A stretch of DNA of 64,000 bases, taken from the NCBI RefSeq assembly GCF_033118175.1, contig NC_083698.1:49083501-49147500 (forward strand), given 5' to 3'. A program made the translations under genes and the position numbers. The DNA is from Dama dama. Taxonomy: Eukaryota; Chordata; Mammalia; Artiodactyla; Cervidae. Of the stretch, positions 22,420 through 35,404 are shown one piece after another. Within the stretch, counting starts at the first letter, position 1. Every line of letters starts with the position of its first letter. The notes beneath the pieces are model-generated. The model was given only the letters and a program-made list of their open reading frames with translations. It searched no databases and was not told where the DNA came from.

Positions 22420-24595
22420 CTACGTATTTGTTCATATATCAGCTTTTTGAATATGTTAAATGCCTTAAAGATTAAAATATATATATATATATATCTGTCC
22501 TTTGAATCATTCTTGGTACTCCACCTCCTTGATTCAACTCAGATTTTTTTCCCAGGACCTTTTTTTAGCAGAAACATGCCTTACATACTTTTCACGAATA
22601 TAATTTATTTTTAAATTTATGTCTGGGAATTCAGCATACCGTATCTTAAAACAGTGCTTCATATTAGTCATTGCTTCCACAGCCCATCAGCACTTAGGCA
22701 GGAAGTATAATACGCAAACAAGGAACTGAATCTTATGGGATTATCAGTAATGTTCTATAGCATTTTATAAAAATTTGATATACATAACTAATCATGAAAA
22801 CTGGAAATGTTTTTATATTAATGATAACAACCAATGCAGAGACAAAGAGGAAAAACAAGGACTATGTGTGATTCATCACCACAGGAGATAACTGAAGGTG
22901 AAGTAGATTGAAAACCAAGACTAGACTTAGAATCAACAGATTTTAGATTTTCCACTCTGTACAATGTTAAAATAATATTACATTTTATATTTATATAATA
23001 TGAATTACTAACATAAAAAATCTGCCATCATAATGAATAATAGTGATCAAACAAAATGGGAGACATTTTAGGCTATTTTGTCAATCTATTCAAAATAGTC
23101 CATGAAAAATGTCATATTTTTAACTATTTATACTAACTTACACTTTTTTAAAAATTAAGTACTCTTTTTAAGTTCTGTAAAGCACTTATTGCTAAAACAT
23201 TGCAAGATAAAAATAAAGGCTCATAGACAGTTCTTAATACCAGACATAAACATCAGCATTCTAAAATGCATAAAAAAGAAAAATGTTTTATTTCTATAAT
23301 CAAAAGCCTATTTTCAGATACTCATCAACTAGAATCAATGCATATTCAACGACAGATTTCTTAAAGATGAATAGATTATTGAGGTCATTTGGGGGATAGT
23401 GCAATTATAACTTCTACATTTTTCTCCCTGAGCACAGAGCAGGACTTGGTTACACAGTCCTCCAAATCCACTCAAAAAATTAGGGGGAAGTACGTAGGAG
23501 GCATGCTGCTTTTGAATTTGGAGTTAATGTCTGAGGACTGAGGCTTTTTTCCCTTTTTTGGCAGAATACAAAATGTATTTGTCTGAATTGTGACAAAAAA
23601 TATAACTTTAGAAATTATATAATATTGTCCAAAAAAATGACTGCTTTACATTTCAACAAAAGAAAGAAAAAACAAGACAACAACTTACATTTATTGAGTT
23701 CTTTAGTATGTGTATCAGAGACATTGAAATACTATGATAGAAACTGTCATATATTACATTATCACAATCATTGTCTCCATCTTGCTATAAAATTATAATG
23801 GACTCTTTTAAAGGGCATAAAAAAGGGCCAATCAAAAGCTCTAAATCTTACCAGAGCTTTTAAAAATTTCTATACACTGTTCATTTCTTTTCAACATATT
23901 TCTGAATTAAGAGATTCAACAAGTTGAATATTTCATCATTTCTCTTCAGGGAACATGGGCAACATGACAAAATGGTAAAATTCTGAGCCAAATGGATAAT
24001 ACAAAAACAAGGTCAAAGAATCCTTTAACTGTCTCCCTAGATCTCTGATTATCACTGTCCAAGAGATTGTTTTCAGGACACTGGGTTTTTCCCTCAATTT
24101 AATAATTTTCTTACTATATATCCAATATAACCATTTTCCACCCAAATCAAGTTATTCTGTCAAAGAGACATGATGCATACTATTCAACACTCATCCACAC
24201 GAATGTTAAGAAACTTTGAGAACAAAGAACCTAAACAGAATTTAAAATGGGATACCATAAAAGTCAGTTTTCTCACTTTAAAAATTAGACAAATATATAA
24301 TGATGTATATCATTTTGAGAGACCCTCACCTTAAATTTGCAGAAACCACTGAAAATCAAAGTGAGGTCTCTAAAGACTGTAGTCACCCTGCAAAGACACT
24401 CTCCATGTGTCACGATCAATATAGCAGCAATTTATGAGTGATAGACAACCCATTTAGAACTCCTTCCAGAGAAACATTTTTAAAAGCACATTCTTAAAAA
24501 ACTAATTCAGTAAATTAATCTGTCACTGTAGAAAAAAGAGTAAGATTTTGTTATTATTGATTTGCATAATTTTTTCATTGAAGGGATTCTACCTT

Positions 24596-24598
<3 letters not shown>
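22420..24598. other. AT-rich intronic DNA, nothing recognised
   Basis: No exon or clear transposon. An (AT)n run lies at about 22477-22494. Confidence 0.4.

Positions 24599-24630
<32 letters not shown>
24599..24630 (+). repeat. (CA)16 microsatellite
   Basis: Sixteen perfect CA units. Confidence 0.95.
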
Positions 24631-24631
<1 letters not shown>

Positions 24632-24639
24632 TGTGGCCC

Positions 24640-25265
24640 TTAGGGAACTAGCAGAAATTCTATGTACCTAAGTCAATTTGAAATAGGCTGCATTAATAAT
24701 GTTATCAACTGAAGGTAATTAAGAAGCTTATAAGCATAACCAAATATTGTATAAAAACAACAATATTGCATTAGAAATTTGAAATCTCCTCCCCAAAATA
24801 TTCTTTCTTGATTGATCTTCAGCAAAAATTACTTAGTGAAACTTCAATATTTAAGAAAGTATGTTTATTAAACATGACATCTTTTCAGGTTTCCATATGT
24901 TTTTAATTATATTTTGCCTTTAAGCAAGATTAAATCAGATTATGTTCTGCTAGAATAAGACAAGGATTCTGCCATTTCTATGGCACTGAGGGGAAAATAA
25001 GGAAAAGTCAATATACCCCCAAAACTGATGAATCTACCACCCATAGTTACAAGAAATGGGGGAAAAAAGCACTGCAAAACAAGAAACAAGAATGTATCAG
25101 AAATTGTCTCTGGCTACTATGACAGTTCTACATGACACACCTTTTGCCAAGCTTGGCCCAGAAACAATCTTGAAGGTTTGTAGGCTCTGTTAACAAGCCT
25201 ACATGGATTGCTTCTGAAAGCATCACTTCCTGATCCCTGCAATTTTATCACCTTTACCAACCACT
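24640..25265. other. Intronic DNA, nothing recognised
   Basis: AT-rich, no family identified. Confidence 0.4.
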
Positions 25266-25274
25266 AGTCCTTTC

Positions 25275-25410
25275 TGTTGGAGAAGGAAATGGCAACCCAC
25301 TCCAGTGTTCTTGCCTGGAGAATCCCAGGGATGGGGGAGCCTGGTGGGCTGCCGTCTGTGGGGTCGCACAGAGTCGGACACGACTAAAGCGACTTAGCAG
25401 CAGCAGCAGC
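25275..25410 (+). mobile_element. BovA-unit SINE with (CAG)n tail
   Basis: Sense BovA unit ending GACACGACTAAAGCGACTTAG followed by (CAG)n. Flanked by AGTCCTTTC at 25266-25274 and 25411-25419. Confidence 0.93.
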
Positions 25411-25424
25411 AGTCCTTTCCGTAA

Positions 25425-26510
25425 CTACACTGATATAAAAGCCTCTCTTTCCAGCTCATTTATCAAGTGAAAGGTTCCTTCCCAGGAAAACAGACACCTG
25501 AGCTCCAGGGACCATAACAGAAAACAGCAGTAAAACCATTCAACTGCACTTAGCATTGGAAGTTTTCTACTTTGTTCTTACAGGAAGAAAGTGGCCTTTA
25601 AATCTGGAAATATATTCTATAAATATATGGATATCTCCACATAATACTACAAGTAGTTTGGCTGACAGGTCCTTTAAAGCAGAGTGAGGTGCGCCCTGTT
25701 TGGGTGAGGACTCAGCTGACAATGACTAGACCTCCTGTTGCTTCCGTTCATTTGCAGCAGAACATTTTTTTCAATCTGCCCTGTGGATTTTTACGCACAC
25801 TGGATAAGGTTCCAGTTTCACAGCTTCTGCGCTAAGCAAGTGACAAAAAGGCTCTTCAGTGTTTTCCAACATCAACATCTAAGTGTTCTATTAATTGGTT
25901 GGTGCTGAAAAGAACTCCTAGAGTCACAACACCATAGGCTACAGAACAGGAAAAAACCTCATAGCCAGAAGCTTTAGAGAATGTCTTCCAAATTTTTCAG
26001 AGAAAAATTGTCTGAGTTTTTTCAGAGAAGAGATAAGCCTTTGGACACTAGGATTTCTCAACTGTAATATAACTCTTACCGTCAAAAAGATCCAACAGTA
26101 CTTCTCAGTGAGGGCACTGTGAGTATTTTAAGCAGGATGACACTACAGTTAACATCCCTGGCCCCCAGGCGTTAAAGGCCAGCCACAACCAGTCACTGCG
26201 ACAACGCAGAGCACACACACACATTTCTACACGGCTGCTCTGGGACAGCACTGCCCTCCCAACCCTAACACTGCATTTCCCTACCATCTTCAATTTGAAG
26301 TTGCACAAAGCTCAGAATAAGCTTTTCTTAATAGCTTTATTATTTTGATAGGCTACAGAACTAAATGGAGATACAAATGAAAATGATATTGGATATAGAA
26401 CTAAGCCCTGAAGGAATGTTTAACATGCAACTTGAAAAAGTCCCAAAGGTCACTTTGTTTCTTGGTCACTTATAAAAATACTAATATTAAAGTTACCTCT
26501 GAGGCCTTCC
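25425..26510. other. Intronic DNA, nothing recognised
   Basis: Mixed composition, no exon or transposon identified. Confidence 0.4.
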
Positions 26511-26514
26511 TATC

Positions 26515-26690
26515 CAATATGGTAGCCACTAGCTAACTATGGCTATTTAAATTTAAATTAAAAATTCAGTTCCTCAGTAATACCAGTCACATATGTTCAA
26601 CAGATGCTTTATTTTAGATCATCTCCACTGTCACAGAAAGTTCTATTGAGAAGCACTGCTCTGAAGCTTCCTACGCATATGACAGGGTAT
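26515..26690 (-). mobile_element. Old hAT-type DNA transposon fragment
   Basis: TATCCAATATGGTAGCCACT, AGCTAACTATGGCTATTTAA and GTTCTATTGAGAAGCACTGC match a common mammal-wide hAT element. The subfamily is uncertain. Confidence 0.55.
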
Positions 26691-26699
26691 CTCACTGCC

Positions 26700-27555
26700 A
26701 TTCTGAAGGGAATTCACAGCAAAGGCATAGAATTCTTCAGTGGCAGTGATAGAAAACACTTCTGTAATCATACTTCAAATCCAAACTCTTTTTAACAGTT
26801 AAGCTTTTGGAACAAAATTCTAGACATGGGCAACATCAAAAACAGAAACTTCAATATTAGACCAAGTTGATTAGTAGCTACAGAATGGTTCAGCTTTCTT
26901 AAAATATTCACAAACAGTTCTACGAGATGACACTAACCAGTGGAATAATACTAGGAAAGCATCTAATCTTTCTTTTCCAAATCATCATCTACTAAAGGTC
27001 ACAATTTTGTTTTATTAACACAACTGTCTGGTGGCTAGTATGCCCTCCACAAGGCTCCGTGTAGCCCTTTGGAGCCACAGAGGCATAGATTTGCTCCTAT
27101 TTTTCCCTCCCAAATTCAGAGGTGGTTCATCTTCTCTTTTATCTGTCCCTGGGTGCTCTTGCTCACAGGATTTGTAGTTTGCACGCTTACCACACTTGGA
27201 ATTAAGTCCAAGGAGGGGCCTGGGAGGATACACTACAACTATATAAAATGTTTAGTATGCAAATTCCTGAAAGAGCATGTGGTAAGACTGTAAATGTATT
27301 TTTCTACCTCTCCACTATTGGAAACTCTAAGATTAGAGAAGTAACTCTGTTGTAATTCTGTATAAATAAGTTTCCCAAAACTTCTGGTGTACTGAAGTTT
27401 ATTAATACGTCCACCACTAAAAGGTGGAAGAGGGGGCATTTCAAAGTAATTTGGAAGGCAGTGCAGCACCGGCATGCCTGATTTCCATCCCTGATCCTCT
27501 ACAAACTGACAGGCTCTGAGACTTTACGCAGCAGATTGCTTGGCAAACGGAGGTA
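26700..27555. other. Intronic DNA, nothing recognised
   Basis: No exon or repeat family identified. Confidence 0.4.
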
Positions 27556-27558
27556 AAA

Positions 27559-27796
27559 GTGAAGAGGAAAAAGAGCCTCTTGCTGAGGGTGAAAGAGGAG
27601 AATGAAAAGGCTGGCTTGAAACTCAACATTCAAAAAACCAAGAGCATGGCATCTGGTCCCACCACTTCATGGCAAATAGAAGGGGAAAAAGTGGAAGCAC
27701 TGATAGATTTTATCTTCTTGGGCTCCAAAATCACTGAAGGTGGTGATTGCAGACATGAAATTAAAAGACACTTGCTCCTTGGAAGGAAAGTCATGA
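27559..27796 (+). mobile_element. BovB LINE internal fragment (reverse transcriptase)
   Basis: The plus strand encodes part of the BovB reverse transcriptase, with KLNIQKTKSMASGPTTSW and DFIFLGSKITEGGD, open over about 80 residues. Both ends are cut, and the 3' UTR is absent. Confidence 0.9.
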
Positions 27797-27888
27797 CACC
27801 TACAAAGCACACTCCTACTCCTGACCTGTCAAAGGTAAGCGATGACAGCAGCAGTAGTGCAGTCACTCAGTCACGGCCAACTCTTTTT

Positions 27889-28086
27889 TTTTTTTTCATG
27901 TCCAACTCTTTGCGACCCCATGGACTATAGCCTGCAGGCTCCTCTGTCGATGGAATTCTCCAGGCAAGAATATTGGAGTGGGTTGCCATTCCCTTCTCCA
28001 GGGGATCTTCCTGACCCAGGGATTGAACACAGGTCTCCCACATTTGCAGGCAGATTCTTTACCATCTTAGCCACCAGGCAAGCCCA
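27889..28086 (-). mobile_element. Bov-tA SINE, antisense
   Basis: Reversed BovA body and tRNA-like head ending TTAGCCACCAGGCAAGCCC. A T-run interrupts the left edge, where a further BovA tail piece (27850-27884) lies. Confidence 0.88.
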
Positions 28087-28099
28087 AAAGAGATTATAG

Positions 28100-29120
28100 T
28101 TTCTCACAAGTCAACTCAGGACCAGGGCTAATATCCAGATCTCCTGGGATGGTGGTTCTTTCCTCTCTTCCAACTACCCACTAAATTTCATTATGTATAT
28201 TAGGCAGGGCCGTGGCAGGAAGAAGATACCACACCAAGATCAGAATACTTTAGGCAGAGATTAATAGAAGAACTATTTACAGTGATGTGGAAAGGGCGTC
28301 GAATTATCATAAGGAATAGTGTCATTCCCTAGAACCATTACCATCCCCAAGATGGAAAGAGCCAAGAAGAAATTAGCAAAACCAGGAAAGCGAAAACCAT
28401 ATAGACAGTGAAATTCATATAGAGGTAATGCGGCTTTTACAGAGGGACACAGCCAGGTAACTCACTCTCCCTAGGTCCTCCAGTTCCCTACCAGGCTTCT
28501 TCCCATTGACTAACCCAACCAGAAACCAGACATCTCACTATAAAAGTCTATATTAGTCACCTCCTAGGATAGAAGGTGAGGGTAAAAAAGTGAATGTGAA
28601 GGAGAAAACAGAAGATGACCAGTACATTATGCTATCTCTAATTATTTATCTAAAAGGAGAAAAGATATCACATATATTTCCAGCATCAATTTCTCTACAG
28701 AATTATTACTAGCACTTCATGCTCAAGAACTATATATTTATTTCTTTTTTATGGTGGTCACTAAGTCAGATCTCCTTCATGTCAAAGTACTCCTTCTAGT
28801 GCCTTAATGAATTTGTTTAATAGTCTTTGGTATAAAAATATCACCAAGGATTTTCTCTTAATCTAAAAACACTGTGTCCACCGGTTTCTCTTTGTTTGGA
28901 GGTAAATATATCTTCTCATTTAGGAAATTCTAATATAAATATCAGAATATCTTTATTATAGTTATTTCCTTTAGTCAATGATTCTATTATTTATTATTTA
29001 CAAAAATCATTGATCAATTAGACATTATATTTTTTGGCAAATAATTGTATCTTTAGAAAGCTTCTTTCATACTTTTGGAAAGAAGTATTTAAATTCTAGA
29101 AAGTTAAGTATATTAATCAA
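28100..29120. other. Intronic DNA, nothing recognised
   Basis: The segment 28200-28520 is slightly GC-richer and may be an old repeat that I cannot name; the rest is AT-rich. Confidence 0.35.
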
Positions 29121-29129
29121 GTGCAAAAC

Positions 29130-29810
29130 ATCCTCCATTTTTCAACTGAAGTATAGTTGAAACTAATGTAATATTAGCTTCAACTACGTATATTATTAGT
29201 TTCAGGTGTATAGCAAAATGATTCAGTTATATATATTCTTTTTCACATTCTTTTCCATTATAGTTTATTACAGACTGAATACAGTTTCCCATGCTATATA
29301 GTAAATCCTTGTTCTTTATCTATTTTATATATAGTAGTATGTATCTGCTAATCCCACACTCCTAATTTATCCCTCCCTTCCTATCCCCTTTGGTAACCAT
29401 AAACTTGTTTTCTATGGCTGTGAGTCTGTTTCTGTTTTGTAAATAAGTTCATGTGTATTACTTTTTTAGATTCCACATATAAGTGATATCATAGTAGTCT
29501 TTCTCTATGTGACTTATCTCACTTAATATAATATTCTCGAGTTCTACCTGTGTTGTTGCAAATGACAATATTTCACCCTTTTTATGGCTGAGTAACAGTC
29601 CATTGTGTGTGTATATACATATACACATACCACATATTCTTTATCTATTCATCTGTTGATGGACACCTGAGTTGCTTCTATATCTTGGCTATTGCAAATA
29701 GTGCTGTTATAAACATTGGGGTGCATGTATATTTCAAGCTAGAGTTTTCATCTTTTCTGGATATATGCCCAGGAGTGGAATTGCTGAACATCCTCATATC
29801 TGTTTGCTTC
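29130..29810 (-). mobile_element. L1 LINE 3' end, antisense
   Basis: Reversed L1: GTTTCAGGTGTATAGCAAAA, TTGTTGCAAATGACAATATT, TCTGTTGATGGACACCTGAG and ATGCCCAGGAGTGGAATTGC in order. Confidence 0.88.
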
Positions 29811-29824
29811 TAAAGAAAAATTTA

Positions 29825-29975
29825 GAACCTTGAAGACATTATGCTAAGTGAAATAAACCAGTCACAAAGGAACAAATATTGTATGATTCCCTTTATATTA
29901 GGTGCTTCAAGTAGTCAAATTCATAGAGGCAGAAAGTAGAATGGGTATGTAGAAAGGTAAAGTAAGAGATTTACC
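29825..29975 (+). mobile_element. L1M LINE fragment
   Basis: ATTATGCTAAGTGAAATAAA and AAATTCATAGAGGCAGAAAG are sense L1M 3' sequence. It is a different and older subfamily than the adjacent antisense copy. Confidence 0.8.
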
Positions 29976-30009
29976 ATTTTCAAGGGTCTAGGAAGACTGA
30001 ACTGAAAAG

Positions 30010-30130
30010 GTGATATTTGAATAGAAACTTCAAAAAGTGAGGGTGTGAACCATGCAGCTATCTAAGGGACTGTAGCTAGAACACATAGTTCAACCTGTGC
30101 TTATAAACTGCAGTTTATGTGACATAGAGA
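30010..30130 (-). mobile_element. L2 LINE fragment, antisense
   Basis: GTGATATTTGAATAGAAACTT and ACCATGCAGCTATCTAAGGG resemble the reversed L2 reverse transcriptase region. Confidence 0.5.
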
Positions 30131-30459
30131 AAACTACCCACCTATTTTCTACCTTCCTTCCTTATTTTAGTGCAATTATAACAACCTAGATAATTGTAAT
30201 TTTTTTAAAAGGCTGTTTCCCCATATGTGAACACAACAGGACAAAACAAGTCTGACTCCTCAGAAAAAAGAGGTTCTTAAGCACAAACACTGCTAGCATG
30301 CTAAACAAAAGTCAAAGTCAAAAACCCAGACCAGAAAGAAAGCTGTCCAAACTGCAGATAAAAGAAAGTAAAAGGAGAAATTACTCATTTCACTTACTGA
30401 TTGACTTTTACAGTGAAGTCAACATTAAACAATCACCAATTTCCCCACTCCTGAAAACA

Positions 30460-30460
<1 letters not shown>

Positions 30461-30514
<54 letters not shown>
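30461..30514 (+). repeat. (CA)27 microsatellite
   Basis: Twenty-seven uninterrupted CA units, likely polymorphic in length. The alternating Thr-His frame that it creates is not a gene. Confidence 0.97.
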
Positions 30515-30515
<1 letters not shown>

Positions 30516-30519
30516 CTTT

Positions 30520-32105
30520 CTATCAGCCACATATTACCAGATATGTGAAGAGAAAATTTCCAACAGGAAAAAAACAGTGACAAAAACAACAAAATCACCT
30601 CTTTCTAAAAGATAAACGGAAGAAACAGAGGCAATAAAAACAAATTTCCTCATTTCTTGGTTTCGGGGATCTCTGTGATCGCAGCTGCTCAAATAACTGA
30701 GGCTAGTGAGTAAAGTGGTCATCGGATTCTAACAGTGTAAAGAGGAAAAAATTGTCATCTATAAAGTATACCACAAATACTTTAACCAACAAAGGACAAA
30801 AATGGAAAATCATTTTTTAAAGACTGCCTTCTAGCACTGATAATAGTATTTGAACAAATATATTTGTCCAGAGGGATCAAGTTGCTTTACAAAAAAAATT
30901 AAAATAAACCATGAAATCTGTACATGGAAATATGCTGAAAGACTGAGAAAAAAACATAGTAAAAAATTAATTTCTGTGAATAGCTAAAATGTGGGCCTTA
31001 AACGAACCAATTTAATGAAACTAGAAAATATTCTTCAGTATTATTTTTAAAAATATCAATAAATACTCAATTTTACTCAAGTGGGCAAACTTGAAATCTA
31101 ATCTTCCCACCAACATCACCCCAAATATACCCAAATAAACACTCTATTAGATTTATCAAAGCAACCAATGAAGTTAAGAAATGAGCTGATTTAGGAAAGT
31201 ACTTATGAATCCTTTTAAAGAATTATAAAAATGCCTCCAGCACTTTGAATTTTTAAGGTCAGAACAAGGGCTAAATAGCCAATACTCCTAAAGCAGCAAA
31301 GGGATAATGTTTAGTAACAGGACTAGCTCTGGAATTTTGGAAAATAAGAAAAGAGGAGTGTGGTCATGATGGGCGAGTGTCCCAACACTAGATAGAAACT
31401 GACTCCAGATGTGGGAACAAGAGAAGCCCCTGGGTGACAGGCTTCCTGTGAGGTCTGTCTGAGTAAGGAGTAAGGTCAGTAATGAATCTGCAGAATTGAG
31501 TGCCAAGAGCAATGTTATGGGAAATAATACATACAAAATTCAAGAGGGTGGTGTAGAGTCAAGAACCAAAGCAGGGGCCAGTTTTCAGGAACAAGAATAT
31601 GAGACGAAGCATAGAAAATCCAAGTTGGAGCAGTTTTCTTGCTACAGTCTTGAACAGCCAGGCCAGTGATGCTACAGCAAGCCCAAAGGTCTGAGGAGAA
31701 TGCATGGTCCCAGTGAGGCACTTCTGCCCATGGTTTCCTTCCCCAGAACCACTAAGATGCATACAGACAAAAAACACTAAGCCTATTTAGATGGCTCCAC
31801 ATAACCCACTAGCACTCATTCACAGTTTACAGTCCTTCTCTGGAGTGACTGAGGATAAGGAAGAAGAGAGATGCTTTGGGCAGGCAGAACTTCAAATGAC
31901 ACATCTGTAAGAAGAGAAGGCTGAGGCTCAGAATTTACACAAATTTCTGGACACTGGCTAATGTCCTGCTGGATGATCAAGGACTTGAAGGGAGTAATAC
32001 TAAACATTGGTGGCTAAGAGGTTAGAGATGAGGGAATATGGACTATTTTAAAGGGCTCAGTGGATGAAAACATGCACATGAATTCTCAGTAAAAGGCCCA
32101 GCTGC
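30520..32105. other. Intronic DNA, nothing recognised
   Basis: AT-rich, then a more balanced segment at 31300-32060 with no family that I can name. Confidence 0.35.
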
Positions 32106-32129
32106 AAGAGAAGACCTTAAACATTCTTC

Positions 32130-32830
32130 TTGATCACCTTTGCTGGTTCCTCATTTTCGTTCCAATCTCTGAGAATTGAAAAGCTCCAGGAATCAGTCTA
32201 GAGCTTTTTCTCTTCTCTATACTCACTCTGTCAACAATCTTATCTAACGTCATGGCTTTAAATACTACCTATAAACTGTATCCAAAATCTCTATCTTCAG
32301 ACTCAAATATCCAACTCCCTACCTTATATCTCCCATTTGAATGTCTGAATATTTCCAAGTTAACACACCCCAAACGAGTCTTCCCCCCAAACCTGCTCCT
32401 CGTTTCACTCAAACTAGCTGTCCTCATTTCATTTGGTGCCGAGTGGGATGGCTACATGGATAATCTCTCCAAGCAATCTGATATTTAGTAGTATTTTTTA
32501 AAAACAAAAACAAAAAACTGAAGTAGCTGATGTTCATTCATTCAACAGTGGCATATGAGATAACTATCCATTAGTTCCTGATACGTAGATCCCTGGAGAT
32601 GTGCTATATTTTGTCTTTTCTGAAATCTAATTCTTCAGCTTTTCATTAGATTATGAACATTTTCACTTTCCCTTAAATTGGTCAGGCTGCTTCTGCTGCT
32701 TGCAACTAAAACCCCTTACTGGATATAATCACCAGCTGTCAGTTCACTGACTTGGCTTTACCACCACCAACTCCCAATCTGTCACCAAACTCTGTCCTCT
32801 CTATTCCACTCTATGTACAGGTATGATGAA
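32130..32830 (+). mobile_element. L2 LINE fragment (reverse transcriptase region)
   Basis: CTTTGCTGGTTCCTCATTTT, GTCATGGCTTTAAATACTAC, ATCCAACTCCCTACCTTATA and CCCAAACCTGCTCCTC follow the common L2 ORF2 consensus in order. The frame is destroyed. Confidence 0.8.
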
Positions 32831-32834
32831 AAAG

Positions 32835-33805
32835 CAAAGTTATCCCACTTTCAGTTATAACAGACTCTACCCACACATGAACAGAACTGTCCTCTATGTT
32901 ATCTGAGAAATTCTGAAAGTTAAAATTATCTTTCACTGATGAAAATATTTATTCCCAAACTGGTTATGTCCAGTTATCCATGGAAAACACAATGAATAGG
33001 AAATCTCTAACAGGATTCCCCCTGCGGTTCATCTAAAAAAGTCCTATACCACAAATTCTGATAATCCCTGCCTCTGATCCCACACAATCTCTATTAAAGC
33101 AGCTAACCTCAGCCAAACATAATTAGTTATTCATGACTTCATGAGAGGAAAGAGCCATGGATCTCCTCATTTCTGTATCCTCATGACAGGCAGGCTTGAC
33201 AAATGTTTCCTGAATTTTATCACAAAGCAATACAGAAAATGCTTCACATTTGTAAAACAATCACCATCCTTCAAATGACAAGTATTCTGAGCTGAATATG
33301 ATGCTAATTATCTGCTACTAATACATCTGAGGATGAACTGTTTCCTCAGTCTTTCTGATGATACTGAAAAATCAAGAGAATTATACATAGGCCTACAAAG
33401 TGCTTATTACTTTGATATTTATAACTAATTCATGAATTAGCCTAGGTCAAAGTTTATGTACATCTCAAAAATAAGAATACCATATTTACTCACCTAATGC
33501 CTCTCATCTCGTTATTTGTTTAATAAATGTTGTATGTTTAAATTAGGGAATTATATAAACAAATAGAATCATCTAAAGGAACTTTTAAATTCTCAGTGAT
33601 TTTTGCCCCAACCTCTAGTTTAACTTTAAAATATTTAATCAACAAGTTGAACATGAGTATCAATATCACATACACAAGTCTCAAAAGTAACAAGATGTCT
33701 TTTCCCCCAAATAAAATAACTTTATACAGGAAAGCCTCACAAATGTATGGACAAGCACCATCTAGTGGCAAAAAGAATTACTCCAGATAAAGAGATCATT
33801 GACAG
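32835..33805. other. AT-rich intronic DNA, nothing recognised
   Basis: No exon or clear repeat. Confidence 0.4.
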
Positions 33806-33815
33806 TAGATCTAAA

Positions 33816-34023
33816 GAGTAGCTTTCCAGGTGGCACAGTGGTTAAGAATCTGCCTGCCAATGCAGGAGATGCAGCTTTGATCCCTGGGTAGGGAAAATTC
33901 CCTGGAGGATGAAATGGCAACCCACCCAGTATTCTTGCTTGGAAAATTCCATGGACAGAGGAGCCTGGCAGGCTACAGTCCAAGAGGTCACAAAAAGATG
34001 GACACAACTGAGCATGCATGCAC
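33816..34023 (+). mobile_element. Bov-tA SINE
   Basis: tRNA-like head and BovA body, ending ACACAACTGAGCATGCATGC. Flanked by AGATCTAAA at 33807-33815 and 34024-34032. Confidence 0.92.
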
Positions 34024-34249
34024 AGATCTAAATGAAAATACTACCCAAAATCTAAATATTAGACATTCGCTGTTTAGGACCCAGTTCTGTTAAACAATGT
34101 GCCTCTTAAATCAAGAGTAGTACCAGTTTTAAGAACAAAGATTAAAACTAAATGGTCATTCAGACAGTCCAGGTTCAGTTGTTTTAACACTCTTGAATGA
34201 CTTTCTTCAATCTGAAGTGGAAGGAAGTGAACGAACGCCTGCCTTCAGG

Positions 34250-34410
34250 CCCCACTCTGCGATGTGTTGGGCATATTTACATATGCTACATCTCGTTTAA
34301 TCCCCACAACAGCCCAGTAAGGAAGTTATTAAAGTCTCCCCTGTGCAAATGAGGAAGCTGAACCTCATATAGTAAAGAACTTCTTAAGTCCGACAGAAAG
34401 AAGTGATGAA
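34250..34410 (-). mobile_element. MIR SINE, antisense
   Basis: TCTCGTTTAATCCCCACAAC, AGTAAGGAAGTTATTAAAGT and AATGAGGAAGCTGAACCTC follow reversed MIR. Confidence 0.65.
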
Positions 34411-34644
34411 GTCATCTTCCCGTCCACTGCTCTTCTAACTGTAACTGGATCCTTAGGAGGAAAATTAAAGTAATACAATAGATGAAGTATATACAAACTC
34501 ACTGAGCACTAGTTTGGGCCACATGTAACTGACTCCAACATAGAAAAGAGAGACATGCTATGGGATGACAGATAATCCCTCAGACTTTGAGATTAATCAG
34601 ACTGCTACCTCAAAGAGGACAAAGCCCACTTAGTCCTGAACACA

Positions 34645-34700
34645 GTGAAGTGCAGTGGAAAGTTCATGGACTTTGGTGTCAGGCCTAAGTAAAACCAGTG
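34645..34700 (+). mobile_element. MIR SINE fragment
   Basis: GCAGTGGAAAGTTCATGGAC and TTTGGTGTCAGGCCTAAGT match the MIR 5' half. Confidence 0.55.
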
Positions 34701-34704
34701 TCAC

Positions 34705-34850
34705 AAACTAATATTGACAGAATGCCTCCCACACAGCAGAGCACAGTGCTGGGGCTGGAGACACAAGAGTTTCTAGGCAGATACGACCTGCTCTCAAAGA
34801 GCCTACAGTCCTGACCTTGAAAAAATCATAGTCTAGAAGAGAAAGTGACA
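34705..34850 (-). mobile_element. L2 LINE 3' end, antisense
   Basis: CACAGTGCTGGGGCTGGAGA and CTCTCAAAGAGCCTACAGTC match the reversed L2 3' end. Confidence 0.65.
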
Positions 34851-34854
34851 GACC

Positions 34855-35394
34855 AGTGGGTCCTTTTGGCACAGCTGGAGGGGCTTCTTAATCCATAACC
34901 TGGTTTGGGGCAAAAAGGAGGAGTTTCTCAGAATTTTGTTTTTATTGCATAAAAACTGGATCCTTCACAAGAGAGGCTTTCATTTGTTATTCATCACAAC
35001 TTTCAAAATGTTTCTCTCTCTCTCCTCCCCTCTTTCCTCTCCCCTCTACCCTTTCTCTTTCACACACACAAACATGTGCAAACTGGGGTTTGAATTCAAA
35101 CTTCTGCTTTCCAGCAGACATACCCTTTGCAACAAAGTTCAGTTCTCCAGGGCCTTACATCTTCACAGATTTAGATCACTTCCATTTTAAAAATTGAAAA
35201 TATATAAAAAATAGATGATGGTACCTGGCAGAAGAGGATAATACTTTGGAGCCAGGTCTACTGAAATGACAAGTCTGCCATAATTGATTAAGATTATTTG
35301 AATTGTTTGAAAAATAAAAATGAAAGAAGAAGGGGAGTAGATAACCTTAAATGTGATTGTACCTTTTCTCTCTCTTCCTAAATAATTTCATCCT
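34855..35394. other. Intronic DNA, nothing recognised
   Basis: Includes a (TCTC/CTCC) pyrimidine-rich patch near 35011-35059; otherwise nothing identified. Confidence 0.4.
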
Positions 35395-35404
35395 AAACTC
35401 ACAG

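Noticed and set aside
27841..27885. Short repeated CAG and CACTCAGTCA units suggestive of a repeat array
   Set aside because: These are SINE tails and edges; no regularly spaced repeats or spacers of a CRISPR type exist in this window.
30298..30615. 105-codon frame with a Thr-His repeat
   Set aside because: Created by the (CA)27 microsatellite.
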